The notes below the pieces were generated by a model. It saw nothing but the letters and a program-made list of their open reading frames with translations, searched no databases and was not told the origin of the DNA. The position numbers were made by a program, and so were the translations under genes. From Bidens hawaiensis (Eukaryota; Streptophyta; Magnoliopsida; Asterales; Asteraceae), in assembly GCA_021521415.1 (NCBI GenBank), contig JAIQDT010000186.1, positions 2,084,001-2,148,000 on the forward strand: a stretch of DNA of 64,000 nucleotides. The letters run 5' to 3'. Shown here one piece after another: positions 1 to 11,816 of this stretch. Each line of letters begins with the position of its first letter. The stretch's first letter is position 1.

Positions 1-1
1 C

Positions 2-970
2 CAGATTTATGTTGATGATATTATATTTGGGTCTACAAACGACACTTTATGTAAGGAGTTCGAGAAGTCCATGCAAACCAAGTTCGAAATGAGCTCGATG
101 GGAGAGATGAATTTCTTTTTAGGGCTGCAGGTTCATCAGTCTGATAAGGGAATCTTCATTCATCAGACTAAATATGTGAACGACGTCTTGAGCCGATTCA
201 AGATAACTGCCGGAAAAATCCCTTCAACTCCTCTTCCAGTGGGTCACAGTTTATCACCGGATGAATTGGAGGATACCGTTGATCCGACCCTGTATCGTGC
301 TACGATTGGTTCTCTAATGTATTTAACAGCTTCTCGACCCGACATAATGTTTGCTGTTTGTGTGTGTGCTAGGTACAAAGCTAGTCCCCGAGTGACTCAC
401 CTGGCAGCGGTCAAGCGTATTTTGCAATATCTACGAGGAAATCCTGACATCGGGTTATGGTACCCCAAAGATAATACTTTCGATTTTACCGCCTACTCAG
501 ACTCAGATTATGGAGGATGCAAGATCAACTTCAAATCAACGACTGCAGGATGTCAATTCTTAGGAAACCGGTTTATTTCCTGGCAGTGTAAGAAGCAGAC
601 AACGGTCTCTACTTCAACCGCCGAAGCTGAATATGTTGCAGCCTCGAGTTGCTGTTCCCAGGTTCTGTGGATACAACAACATCTTCGCGACTACGGTTTG
701 AAGTTTCTTACTACTCCCATCTTAATTGATAATTCTGCTGCTATTAGTATCACCAAAAATCCCGTACAACATTCTAAAACGAAACATATCGAGATTTGGT
801 ATCATTTTATACAGGATTGTTATGAAAAGAAATTAATTGATCTTGAGAAAGTACACACAGATTTTCAAAAAGCCGATCTATTTACCAAAGCGTTTGATAA
901 AACACGTTTTACTTTTTTGCTTGGTTTAAATGGATTGAAGACCCTTGCTGAGATCCTAAAATTAGGATAA
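2..970 (+). CDS. Ty1/copia Pol fragment: reverse transcriptase end and RNase H
   Basis: The frame is open from the left window edge, so the protein is 5' truncated by the window. It starts with the copia RT catalytic motif YVDD (bases 8-19) and continues through the LGLQV segment and the conserved YRATIGSLMYLTASRPDI block into RNase H (AYSDSDYGG, then TSTAEAEYVAAS, then IDNSAA), ending in the usual ADLFTKAFD tail. Product role: copies element RNA to DNA and removes the RNA strand inside cytoplasmic particles. The part visible has no internal stop. Two tail positions look altered: IEIWYHF where IEIRYHF is usual, and HTDFQKADLF where a Gln-rich version is usual. The first ATG in the frame is at 71, but the true start lies outside the window. 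The env-like ORF and LTR downstream suggest a SIRE/Maximus-type lineage (inference). Confidence 0.93.
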   Translation, partial: QIYVDDIIFGSTNDTLCKEFEKSMQTKFEMSSMGEMNFFLGLQVHQSDKGIFIHQTKYVNDVLSRFKITAGKIPSTPLPVGHSLSPDELEDTVDPTLYRATIGSLMYLTASRPDIMFAVCVCARYKASPRVTHLAAVKRILQYLRGNPDIGLWYPKDNTFDFTAYSDSDYGGCKINFKSTTAGCQFLGNRFISWQCKKQTTVSTSTAEAEYVAASSCCSQVLWIQQHLRDYGLKFLTTPILIDNSAAISITKNPVQHSKTKHIEIWYHFIQDCYEKKLIDLEKVHTDFQKADLFTKAFDKTRFTFLLGLNGLKTLAEILKLG

Positions 971-3380
971 TTATCTTTTAATTGCTTTATAGATTTAGTC
1001 TTATTTTTTTTACGTTTTTAGGTTTTAGGGGGTGAAAATTCTAGAAAATACAAAAAGAATGTGTTTTTAGCTTGTATAGATAAAATCCAAAAACATTAAA
1101 AAATTTCAAAATTCAAAAATATTGTGATTTCTGTTCTTTATTTTTTTTCCCTATCTGTTCTTTAATGTTTTTTCTTTGAAATTTAGAAAAATCAAAAACA
1201 TTTTAAAATTTTGAAAAACCAAAAATAATGTGATTTATATTTTGTACAGAAAAATACGAAAAACCAAAAAGATTTTAGATTATTTTCTCGCTGAAAATTA
1301 CGTCGGTTATTTAAGTTTATGAAGCATGCTTGCATGTCTTGGTCCTATGATTCACTCGTGAATTGTTGGTTAGCCATTTATTTATACTCTTAGGTTAACT
1401 GGGGCGATTAAATTTATCTTTTATTTATTTTTTTTATGCTCCTCAAAATTTTGTGTTTTTTGAAGCAAAAAGGGAACATGATAGTACATTGATTATCTTG
1501 ACCCCAAATTCAGTAAAAAGTAAGCTTAAAAGACTGCGTGTTTAATTGCATTGGTGCATTGGTAGGTCTTAAAACAACCCAGTAGAGTAAAGTATGTGAT
1601 ATAAACATAAAGAAACGCCAAATTGAAAGGGGTGTTAGTCTCTAGCAAAAGTCTTGGTGAGGATGGCAGAAATGTAATAACCAACCATACTCAAGCCTTA
1701 TATTTGTTGGTCACCCAAAACTACAATAAAGCAAATAACAAGCGTTAGGATTCTGGACATTGTGTGTCTTTATGCGGCTTAATCATCTGGGTATTCATAA
1801 GCATGAATATTTCACCCGCTTTCTAGAGCAAACCCAAAGTCATTAAACTTGATCACCGCTGTACTTCGTACAATTTAAATTACTGACTTGATCAAATTCC
1901 GCTGTTAGTCATACAATTTTTCCTCCCTTGCGTGCGTCTTAATACCATTAAGAAACGGGCCCAGGGGATACAATGTATGTAAGCCGACAGATGGACTCGT
2001 GCATACTCACTCACAGTAAAAGAAACTTGATGCATTGCTCAAAATTTCTAAATTGGTATCAAAATTTTTGGTCTACAATATAATGGTTTAAGTCAAGTTG
2101 GGGTGATTTGGCAAAAATCAAATTAAGCTTGAACCGAGATTAGAGGCTGATAATTTTTTGATATTCTGTGCTCTAATTGAACTATTTAATCAGATCTAAA
2201 AATACTTGAATGTGTGTTATTAGACTTATGTGGACAACAATACCAATGACCGACTTATCGCCAGTCATAATATCGCTGAAATATAAAACTATGATGGAAG
2301 GGCAATTTGGTTAATATGATTCTCTGCTCAAACTCAACAAAATTACAAAAATATGTACTGCTTTTGATAAAATCATTGAAAAATACAAAAAGATTGTCTA
2401 TTTTTTAATAGTTCGGATATTCTTCTGTAAATACATTCTTTAATTCTTTTAAATTTTCTCAAAATACCAAAAATATTTTCGTCTTCGTTATACAATATAC
2501 TTAAATAAATTTTTAAGTTAAGGTTCGGAAATCTGAAACAAGTTTAATGTATTTGGTTGTCGGAATAAAAGGGTTTCTCGATAATTTACTTAATTCATTT
2601 ATTTAATTTTTATTATTTAATTCTTTAATTTATTCATTTAATTATTTAATTTAAAATTAAATAAAAGGGTTTAATTCGTTAAACTTAATTCGTTATGTAT
2701 GGATAACGAACTAGGTGATTCTTTAGCGAACTAGCTTCTGGTTCGCTAACCTAATTCGCTTCCGCACTCTGTAACGAATCATCCCTTCGTTATACATATT
2801 TAACGAATCATGACACGAATCATGTCTTGATTCGCTACCTTTAATTTAACGAATCACGTAGCGATTCGCCAACATAAGGTAACGAATTGAGTTAACGAAT
2901 GGGCTACTTCGCTAACTTTAAGTTAAACGAATCGTCTGATTCATGCAAGTTGTGCCTAGGGTTTCGTGCACTGCTTTCTAAGACAAGAAAACGAATAGTA
3001 TTCCACTGTTCGTCTTCTTTCTTCATCTTTAAGAAACTATTCAAATCCTCTCTGAAATTTTCGATCTTTTCGTTTGGATAATTCAAAGATCAATTTGAGT
3101 TTCTAAGGTATAACTGATCTTGGCGATATCAATTTCGTCAAAAATAGTCACGTATTGACTGCTAAATTATGAAATTTTAGGGGTTTAAGGGTTTTGAACC
3201 TTTGAAACTCTTTTGTGTATAATTTATGTTATTAATTGTATGATTTTGATATCATTATGATCGGAATCACTTTCCGATACCCTTGGTGGACTCTAATCAA
3301 TATTTGATTATTGTTTGCTGGGTTAATTATTGTTTATGTTCTTGATATGGAATATATGAAAGTTGAAACGGTGCATCGGA
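971..3380 (+). other. Copia element 3' spacer, non-coding
   Basis: There is no credible gene here. The first 350 bases after the pol stop are AT-rich with degenerate repeats of the type AAAAATACAAAAA / TTTTCAAAATTC. From 2690 to 2960 the sequence is crowded with short AACGAAT, ATTCGTTA and GCGAAC motifs. The two 60-aa frames at 2899-3086 lie on opposite strands of each other and look like chance. A long spacer between pol and an extra ORF is typical of SIRE-like copia elements; membership of the same element is inferred from order and strand. Confidence 0.55.
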
Positions 3381-5144
3381 TGTTGATTTCGAAAGGATAA
3401 ACCACAGGACAAACGGATGATTTGTCATATAATCAATCCGGATTATATATGTCCTCCTATTGAGCGCTGGATCCATGATGATTCGGATTCCGAGCGTGAA
3501 GGGGGAGAAGGTGGGAACAATGATGGTGGAGACAATGATGGTGGAGATGATGATGATTATAATGGTGATGGTGATGTTGGAGCAGGTGATCGAGCTCTGA
3601 AAGAACAACAAGATGCAGTTGAGGCTGCTCTAGCTGCTACCTTGAAAGCTCAGCAAGAAAGAAAACAAAATGAGAGAACGTCATAGAGACCAAGATCTAG
3701 CCGCTAATACGATACATCAACACGAAATCGATACTTTAAATATAATACTTTATTGATAATTTAGTGTAAATACATTAGAGAGAATAATAAGTTATGGAGA
3801 GGATAACTTAAACTATGTACAAGTTCTCTACTAAATTATGAGCATAAGCTCCCTATTTATAGGCTATTTACAATATACGTTAAATACAAAGACTAAACCG
3901 CCTATAACTTATTCGATCGCTACGGACACCAAAACCGGGCACTAACACGAAAGGGTAAGACTGTAGCTACTGGTGAGCCACCAAAGAAGCCCCGTGTGTC
4001 TTCTGGGGCTGGTGTAATTATTAGAACACCACCACCTCGTCAATCAACTACTCAAAGCTCGGCGGTGCCGCTGACTACTAGCACTCCGATGCTTACCTTG
4101 ACCACGACGATGGTGTCACATGAGAGGCTCGGTTTAATTCCTCAAATGACGTTGACCGAGATACCGAGGCCTCCTGCTGTGCTGTCGACTGTTTCTTCCA
4201 CCACTTCAATGAGACCTCCTCCTCTGCCAACAACTACTCTTCATCTGCCTCCGCCTAGTGATGTCTCTTTCATGAGAATCACTCGGCCTCAAGGACCTAT
4301 TCAACCAGTACATCCATCTGTATACAATTTGTCACCTGGACGTCAAACGAAAATGTTGCTTAATCTGCTACATTTATATGAAAATCAAATGGCAACTGAA
4401 CGGTATGTGTTCAGTGCTTATCGGTATGTAGATAAAGAAAGAAAGGATACCGCTGCTGCTTGGATTGAGGCAAATCAGATGACTACCTTCAAGACTGTTT
4501 CTAAGGTACATGGTGATATTGTCTCCTGGCTCTATGATTCAGACCTTAAGGTATGTATTGTTAAATGGGAAAAAGGTGTCCAATATTACGAGAGGATAAT
4601 GGATGTTTTAACACTACCGCGTTGGGATGTACGCACCCTCGCGAGACGTCCATTTATCAATCGTGGGGGTAACCGAACTGCTGAGTGGTTTCATCAACAC
4701 TTACTGTTCGAGGTCAATCATGGCTTCAAATTCTTCAAGCCCCAGGTCCCAAGACGTAAACGTACTGATGAGATTGATCCAAGGACCGGCTGGAAGAAAC
4801 TTGTCTTGAAAGTAAAGCCACCAAAGACAATGAAAAGGGTTCATGTGAAGACAATGCCTCAAGATATTTATCTGTCTTTCAACCGTTGGTACTATGACAA
4901 TCGTACTGGCGAGGCCGTTATTGTTCGTGGTCGAGGACTACAGACTGAGCTCATCAAGATAATCGATCCGATGTGGTTGGTTAATTTATCAGAGATAGAC
5001 AATGACGTGCTACACAGGAAGCAGATTTTGTTTGAACGCCAAGAAGATTACGACCTGGCTATGCAATTCCAACGTGTCTTTCGTGTATGCCATGAACATG
5101 GGATTCATAGTTGCAGAGATTGGCAGACAAAGCGTTTCAAATAA
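3381..5144 (+). pseudogene. Env-like / additional ORF of the copia element, interrupted
   Basis: This reading frame lies between pol and the 3' LTR, where SIRE-type copia elements carry an env-like gene. A possible start ATG at 3381 is separated by a one-base shift from the frame that is open from 3388. The N-terminal part (3417-3686) has an acidic Gly/Asp/Asn-rich tract and then an Ala/Gln-rich helix-like segment. Two in-frame stops follow (TAG at 3684-3686, TAA at about 3705), then a 225-base insertion. The same frame resumes and stays open to 5144 (about 395 codons): a Pro/Thr/Ser-rich stretch, then a basic, aromatic-rich C-terminal half with motifs such as FNRWYYD and DPMWL. I see no signal peptide or clear membrane segment. 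Function is unknown; the env label rests on position only. Confidence 0.55.
3728..3947 (-). mobile_element. Small solo LTR or TRIM-like insertion in the env-like ORF
   Basis: The 220-base block is flanked by the direct repeat CGAAA (3723-3727 and 3948-3952). Read on the minus strand it begins TGTTAGTGCCCGG, close to the start of the neighbouring copia LTR (TGTTAGTGCACGG at 5179). It contains a TATAAATAG-like box (complement of 3853-3861) and an ATCAATAAAG signal, as expected of a short copia LTR. Block plus one duplicate is 225 bases, a multiple of three, and the frame on both sides is continuous without it. The far end reads TC instead of TG on the plus strand, so that terminus has mutated or is off by a base or two. 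Confidence 0.7.
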
Positions 5145-5178
5145 GTTAAAGACAAAGAGCTCAAGACGAGGGGGTGTC

Positions 5179-5750
5179 TGTTAGTGCACGGTTTTGCGTC
5201 TAGAGTCTTTGTATTTATCATTAATGTTTATTTGATATTTAAATGTAATATTTAATGTTTATATTTATCTAATTCGTTAAAGTTATGTCTTGTTCGCTAG
5301 GAATGTTAGCGAACTAAGACTAGTTCGTTAAGATTGAGTCTAGTTCGCTAGGGATGTTAGCGAACTACGACATTATAATGTATTCCCTCCTGATTCGTTA
5401 GGGGATGTTAATGAATCAGGGGGTGGTTCGTTAAGATAACTTATTAAACGAAGGGGATGCTGGTTCTCTAGGGGATGTTAGCGAATCAGATCGTCTTCTA
5501 TATATAGTGAACAACTGTTCACTTGTAAAGTGTCGAAGTTTTGAAAGATATAATATTATTAAGAAAGGTTTAAAGTATTTACTCACCCTCAAGCTTCATG
5601 TTAACTTTATTGATAATATATACACATACGTAGAACACCGAATCAAGGTTGATTATGAGATAGATCTATAATATTATAACTGACAGATCTGAGATCTGTG
5701 TTAATCGGTATTGACTGTTGGTTATTGTTCTAGTTCAGGATCAAACAAAT
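5179..5750 (+). repeat. Probable 3' LTR of the copia element
   Basis: The LTR starts TGTTAGTGCACGG just after a purine-rich tract (GAGGGGG, 5168-5174) that can serve as the polypurine primer. It contains clusters of TTCGTTA and GTTAGCGAAC motifs (5270-5490) and a TATATATAG box near 5500, upstream of the likely transcription start. The 3' end is not fixed: no matching 5' LTR is in the window, and the CA terminus could be any of several near 5700-5760. Confidence 0.6.
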
Positions 5751-6321
5751 AGAAATCTCCTGGTTTTATTAATTAAATTCGAACGTTAAATAAGTATCTC
5801 TGGAATTTATATTTAAAGCTGTACTTTTAAAAGAAAAATAAATTTTAGAAATTACACGGTTTTATCAATTCAACTTGAACATGTATTAATTAACTTTTAA
5901 AGTATATTTAATAATTATTATCAAAACAATTGTTTTCTCTTAAAATTTTATTTTCAATGTTTTATAACCCATATGATGGAACGGATTATGCGGACCATCC
6001 GGCGATAAGAGTAATTATGGATGCGTACATAATTATCCAAGTCCTCGCATGGAAAGCATAATACGTACAATTATGAGTCATGATTTAGAACCTAAGATGG
6101 CTTGGGTAACGGTACAAATGATGAGATGATAAGGACATGGTGGATACACCGCTGGTACATCCTATATATAAGTGCCCTTATTGGATTGTCATTTGAAGCG
6201 TTGCTTCGGTTATTGGAAGTTCTATGTTATGATATTTTCCTTAAAAGTTTAATTGATTTCAAAACGATGATGTTTAAGTTTTCCTTAATTTCGGGACGAA
6301 ATTCCCTAAAGTAGGGGAGAC
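5751..6321 (+). mobile_element. 3' internal tail of a Ty3/gypsy element (non-coding)
   Basis: No coding is seen. The last bases carry the motif TTTCGGGACGAAATT followed by a purine-rich primer tract (AGTAGGGGAGAC, 6310-6321) directly before the LTR start. This layout is typical of plant Tekay/Del chromoviruses. The gag-pol part and the 5' LTR are absent, so the copy is 5' truncated. The boundary with the copia LTR lies somewhere between 5750 and 5950. Confidence 0.65.
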
Positions 6322-9300
6322 TGTAACATCTCGGATTTTTTGTATTTGTATTCGTTTAAATTTAAACCGATTCGGGAATGCAATTCGGATCTTTCGAACT
6401 ATTTAAAACTTGTATTTATTGGTATTTAACTTGGTTTAAATTATTTTATAATTTCATAATATTCATTTATGCCAAATAGTTCTTAAAAACCCTTAAAATC
6501 AGTTAAAACGGCTAAAAATCGCATTTATAAAAAGTACACGGACTATTTTTGACCCAAATCTCGAAAACTTATGCCCCAAGATAAGTTATATAATATTAGA
6601 GGAGGGTTAACGTACAATAATAGGTTATCGTACATTAGTTACACGAGACCCTGCACCACCAGATCCTAATTGCAATTAAAACTACGCCGTGGCATAATTG
6701 TAATTAAATCAAAAAATACTTCTCGCACAACAGATCGTCATTTGCTGCAAGCCTTCAACCATAATCAAATCATCCACAAAAACTAAAGCATAATCAAAAT
6801 CGATAAACCCATTATCGCTATAGTTTAATAATCTTCAAAATGATCAAAAATTGTTGATTTAATCAATAGAATTGATGTGTAGGAGACTTTAGAATCATCA
6901 ATCGATTATGAAATTGCATAATAATACATTTAATTGAGCTATGATTAGGGTTCACGTTTAAACGTTCTGCACAAAAACTTTAAACGTTCTGGACTTTTTG
7001 TACAGAACTTTTAAACTTTTTGTACAGAACTTCTAATTTTTTTGTCTAGAACTTCTAAAGTAAAAAGTTTAGACCAAAATGAAGAAAAAGTTTAAACGTT
7101 CTGACAAAAAATGAACAAAAAGTTTAAACGTTTAACTAATACGTTATGATCAAAACTACAAATTTAAACGTTCTGACCAAAACGAACACATTTAAACGTT
7201 CAAGTTTAGATGTTCTGTACCAAAACTTTAGAAGTTCTAACAAAAGGTTTAGAAGTTCTGTATAAAAAACTTTAGAAGTTCTATAAAAAAACTTTATACG
7301 TTCTGTTTAAACATATTGTACGTTCTATTTAAACGTTCAGAACAAAAATCAATTAAACTTTAAAAAGTTCAATACAAAAAGTTTATACATTCTGTTTATA
7401 CGTTTTAGGTTAATGTTAATACGTTCAATGTTAAAACCAGAACTCAAACTCAAAGTTGATAACTGAAACTTCAAATTGATGATTAATTGGATGAATTTCT
7501 AAGTTTAATTGATCAATTAGTTCATCAATTTCAATTTCAATTGATCAATTTGATAAACTAACATGTGAACAACTTGTGACGGAGGAAGATGGTATTCACG
7601 ACGGTAACGTCGATGGTCTCGATGGAGAATACAATCGTTGGATGGTGACGAATTGATGAACGATGATAGTGAAGGCGGACGGAATCGATTGGAGCAGTGG
7701 ATCATAGTTGATGAAATTTACAATATTGCCATCGCGTGATTTTGAAATCAACAGTGTAGGAACTCGCGTACGTAATGTACGATTAGGGATTATTGTATTG
7801 GATCTTTTATCAATAATATTATAACATGTCCATTTTCTTACCTTAAATATTAAAAACGAATTTTTATTTTTAATTGGTTCGATTTTGTTAGTAATTGATC
7901 ATTTTGTTTCCTAATTCATTTTTAGCATGCAAATAACTTATTTTAGGCATCAATTGGGTGAATTAAGCTCCAAGAAAACTAATACAACTAAAATACATGT
8001 CCATGTACATAAACCCTTGATCAAGAACGAAATTTACAGCTTATAACATTGATTTAATCATTAAAGACCCATTCGGTTCTTAAACGAGTAAGTTACCATA
8101 TTTAGATCGATTTAGTGTATCCTATATAAACATATCATTATTTCTCTACCACAAATCATCCCTAAACCCTAAAACACTACTCTCAGCCTTCACCCTCCTC
8201 TGAGCCTCCTCGAACTCTTCGGTTTTTGCTTATTGGTTGAATATACGTTCATAACCGGTTGACTTTGCATACGCATGGACTTTTGACTCATCGTTTCCGT
8301 TGATTCTTTCACTTAACGGGTAAGTTGTAAACAGATAAATCATTCATATATATTCCCTATTCAATAACCTTCAATCAATTTTGGTGTTTGAAGGGTGTTG
8401 ACTGGTCAAATCGTTTAAAACTCGTTAAAGAACAAAATAGTCAACTAGTTTGACTTAACGTTTTCTCATACTTCTGGTCGGATTCAACGTTCGGTCCCGA
8501 AGACTTTTATCCTCATAACGAAATTTTAAGGCTACCGACCAAAACCCGACTTCCGACTCGCTGTTCGGATTCTGGTCAGTACTAGCTCGCTTAAACGTTT
8601 AATTCGACATAACTAGAGTTCTACTCATCCGTTTGGATTGATTCCAGCGGCATTAAGTTCGTTTTTATTTATAGTTTCATATCACAAAGTTTTAGGTTCT
8701 GATAAGTTATCTCGTTTGACTCGTATTGGAAGACTCGCTTATCCGTTTACTCGTTTATTCTTAATTATACTCGTTTGCCTTTAATCTAAGGTGATTATTT
8801 CACTCCCCTCATTTACTTATTTTTAACCGTTTTGAGGAATTTTACGTTTGTAGATATTTTTATATTATATAGTACTCAACCGCAACTGTTTATCCTTGTG
8901 TGTTTATCGGTTTGCCTAACTTGCTATTTGCTTACTTGTTTTATTTGAATTCTATTGCTTACTTCGGCAACTGATGTCCATTTTTATGGCAACGGTTTAG
9001 TCCTTGCTTGGTAACCAATGTCCATTTATATGGATTGGTTGAGCCCTTTCTTTATGGTTTGCTTTCTTTATAGTTGTTTGATTGTTATGTGCTATGGCTT
9101 ATCTGTATATCTCACAGGAACAGTTTGCACTTTTACTTATTATTATATAGTGTCTCAAATCTGGTGTTATACTCACTCAACATTATGTTGACAAAACCTA
9201 TTGTATTTTTAACGCATATGCAGGTTATCGTGTGATGTGATTCTCAAGCTTGTATTTGAAGAAAACTTAGGTTGCATGCTTGAGAGGGAAGATACAAGAA

Positions 9301-9485
9301 TTAGAATATTTGATTTTGTTTTATTTGATTAAATTTAATTTATGTACTTTGGTTAATTTTGATGTAAATGATTATTTAATTAAATCTAATAGATATTGCC
9401 ACCTTTAATATTGCATGATAGTACCTTGAGAGCTGTGACAATCAGTTCACGCTCCGGCATTTCCGCCGTAGGTTGGGGTGTGACA
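6322..9485 (+). repeat. Ty3/gypsy (Tekay-like) 3' LTR, 3.16 kb
   Basis: The LTR begins TGTAACATCTCGG immediately after the purine tract and ends GGTTGGGGTGTGACA, the usual terminal sequence of this group. A promoter-like TATATAAA is near 8122. The inside holds no ORF of note; the 62-aa frame at 7517-7705 is chance. Between about 6950 and 7420 there are many degenerate copies of AAACGTTCTG on either strand. The end abuts the 3' untranslated region of an Athila-like element, suggesting insertion there, but the 5' half is missing, so target duplications cannot be tested. Confidence 0.8.
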
Positions 9486-10266
9486 TGTATGAGGCCCAAC
9501 CCCCCAAAACCCACACTCTCGCTCATCCAGACGAGGCTTAATCTAAGTGACTCTATCACTTTTGTACTCATGCCACGCTAAGATCTCAAAATGCACTAAT
9601 TGTACAAGTTCTATCGGAGAATATCAACCTCTTCACCAATCCTTACTTTCTCAGTTTACAAGTGTAAACAAACGTGTTATGCAAGTTATTACACCGAAAG
9701 CATTCTAACCTTGGTTAGAAAACTACATAATCTCTTTTTTCTAAAAAAAACTAGGCACACGTTATTTTGGGCATTGTGACCATGAAAGGGACCAAAACTT
9801 TACCCCGCCATCTTACCACTTTCCGGTTTCTTTAAACACATTTTTTTTAAAAAAAAAATTCTACTTTTCTGATTTTTTTTATGTTTTCTGATTTTTTATG
9901 TTTATTATTATTATTATTATCATTTTAAACAAAATTTTTCAAAACAAACGAAATTTTCCTCATCCCCACACTTTGGATACATTGTCCCCAATGTGCGGTT
10001 TTAAGAAAAATGAAACAAACAACTTCTTAAACACATCCTTCTTTTCAACACAACCCGTAATACTTAATTATAAGTATTTCATCCTCCACCCATCCACCCA
10101 AAATAAATAAAAACAAAATAATAACAACTATACAGAAATATACAGAACCGTGTTCACCTGGAATCACGAGGCTCAATCAGTTGTAAGGCGGGTGGGCCGG
10201 CCCAAAGATAGATGTCATGAAATCTGAGAACTGGCCAATATTAAACGCCCCATCGCCGCCGCTGCT
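9486..10266 (-). mobile_element. Athila-like element, 3' untranslated region
   Basis: On the minus strand this follows the env-like ORF. It contains a block resembling the conserved Athila 3' leader (GGGGACAATGTATCC, then AAAGTGTGGGG; complement of about 9960-9990). There is an ATT triplet run at 9901-9920 and poly-A/T tracts near 9840. No gene is seen. The 3' LTR expected further left is missing, replaced by the gypsy LTR that ends at 9485. Confidence 0.55.
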
Positions 10267-11816
10267 TCATTCTTCTTGTGGTGGTGGTGGTGCCATTGAT
10301 TGCGTCGGGTTGATCCACAAGGAGTGATGAATAGGTGGTTCAGGATAGCATACCGAACCGTCATACGGAGGTAGATTCGTGTAATCTACAATTGGTGGAT
10401 CCGGTATAACCGGTTCACTTGCATGCCATTGATCATGCATCCTCCAATTCCTATCATCCAAGTATCTCATATTCATCTCATGCTCTCGCCCATAAGCATT
10501 GACACGCTTCCACATCTCTAACCAGTCGTGCTTCTCTTTTTCAGCCCGTTCAGCATAGGCCCCCATGAAGGTCTGATGGTCAAATAATGCGCGCGACTCA
10601 TCCGAACAATTTTCATACATGGAAGGCCTATGCCTCTCCACCACCTCATTCATTGACCTCACATGGGCCCAATTATTACCATAGGAGTTATAACCAGCCG
10701 AATAATCCCAACCCCCGTGTTGGGAACTGCTGCCACCACCCACATCCATGTAACCGGGTTCACCTACCTCTTCCACCTGTTCTATCTCCTCATCCTCATC
10801 TCCTTCCACATCTTCTCGAATCACTCTCCATCTTATGTTATCACACAAAAGTACATGATGTCCATCGGTTAGTGTGCAAACCCACCTCGGTAAATCTTAC
10901 AACTTGAACTATTTGAACCCCTTGGTCATTCCCACCGAGTCTTCATTAATCACACCATGGTTCTTTAGTAATGTTGTGATCAATCGACAATGCGGAATTA
11001 ACTTCCGCTTATTGCTTTCCCGGCTGATTCAAATGTTATGCATGACTAGATATCGGTAAGAAATAAGGGGCGTCCCTCACATTAATGCGTACAATACGGG
11101 AATATCGCAGTTCCGCACTATCGAAATATCTCCCATTCGGGGAATCACACTGTACAAGAAAATAGACACCAATAACTTTGCCTCAATCTTCAGATCCTTT
11201 CTTTTAATCTGATCACGCGAACCTCCACCTATTTTAAGAACCTTTTCAAGCACGTTATGCCATTGAGGATGCTTGTCGGGACATTCAAATAAATCTTTGA
11301 TAGAAGGATACACATATGAGTTGCTTGGTTTGGTGTCAAAAAAAGCGATCTGATTAAATGTGTCAAATGACATTACCACTTCCTGTCCTCCCACCGTTCC
11401 AATTAATTTCATGTCATGCCCCTTCTTGTAGGTAGGACATCTTAACGTGGACACCCACTCCTCAATCTCTCTATCGTACAAAGTGTTAGTCTTTTCATCA
11501 TAACACTTCAGAGCTGCTTCCCATCCTAAATCCTTAAATCTGTCAATTATCCCAAAAGCCTCAAACCCCGGATCAGTTACCTCTTTCTCACACATGTATC
11601 CCTCGATTCTATTTCTCAATGTGGCCATCTTATCAATGAGCAATTCGGCTTTCCATTCTAGTGTATATTTTGACAACGCCCCACTTCTCCAAGTGAGTTT
11701 TACAGTTTGTACAGACACTCGCGCTTGTTCTTCATGCAATCTTTGCCTTTTTGCTTGGGCAGCTCAACCGCTAGAAGATGATGCCTTTCCCTTTACTTTA
11801 TCTGAATTTCTAGCCA
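10267..11816 (-). pseudogene. Athila env-like ORF, five in-frame stops
   Basis: A single minus-strand frame runs from an ATG at 11816 (reading MARNSDK) to a stop at 10267. It is broken by in-frame stops near 11763 (TGA), 11077 (TGA), 11033 (TGA), 10918 (TAG) and 10906 (TAA), with no frameshift. It sits downstream of integrase, where Athila elements keep their third ORF, called env-like. The central part (11077-11739) resembles the plant-transposon-protein family found at this position; the C-terminal part (10267-10848) is acidic, then Gly/Ser/Tyr/Trp-rich, and ends in Pro-rich PPPPQEE. I see no convincing signal peptide or fusion segment. Function in the family is unproven. All five stops can be derived from CGA, CAG or CAA by one C-to-T change. 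Confidence 0.75.

Noticed and set aside
2899..3086. Two 60-aa frames on opposite strands
   Set aside because: They are mirror images over the same AT-rich spacer with no protein features.
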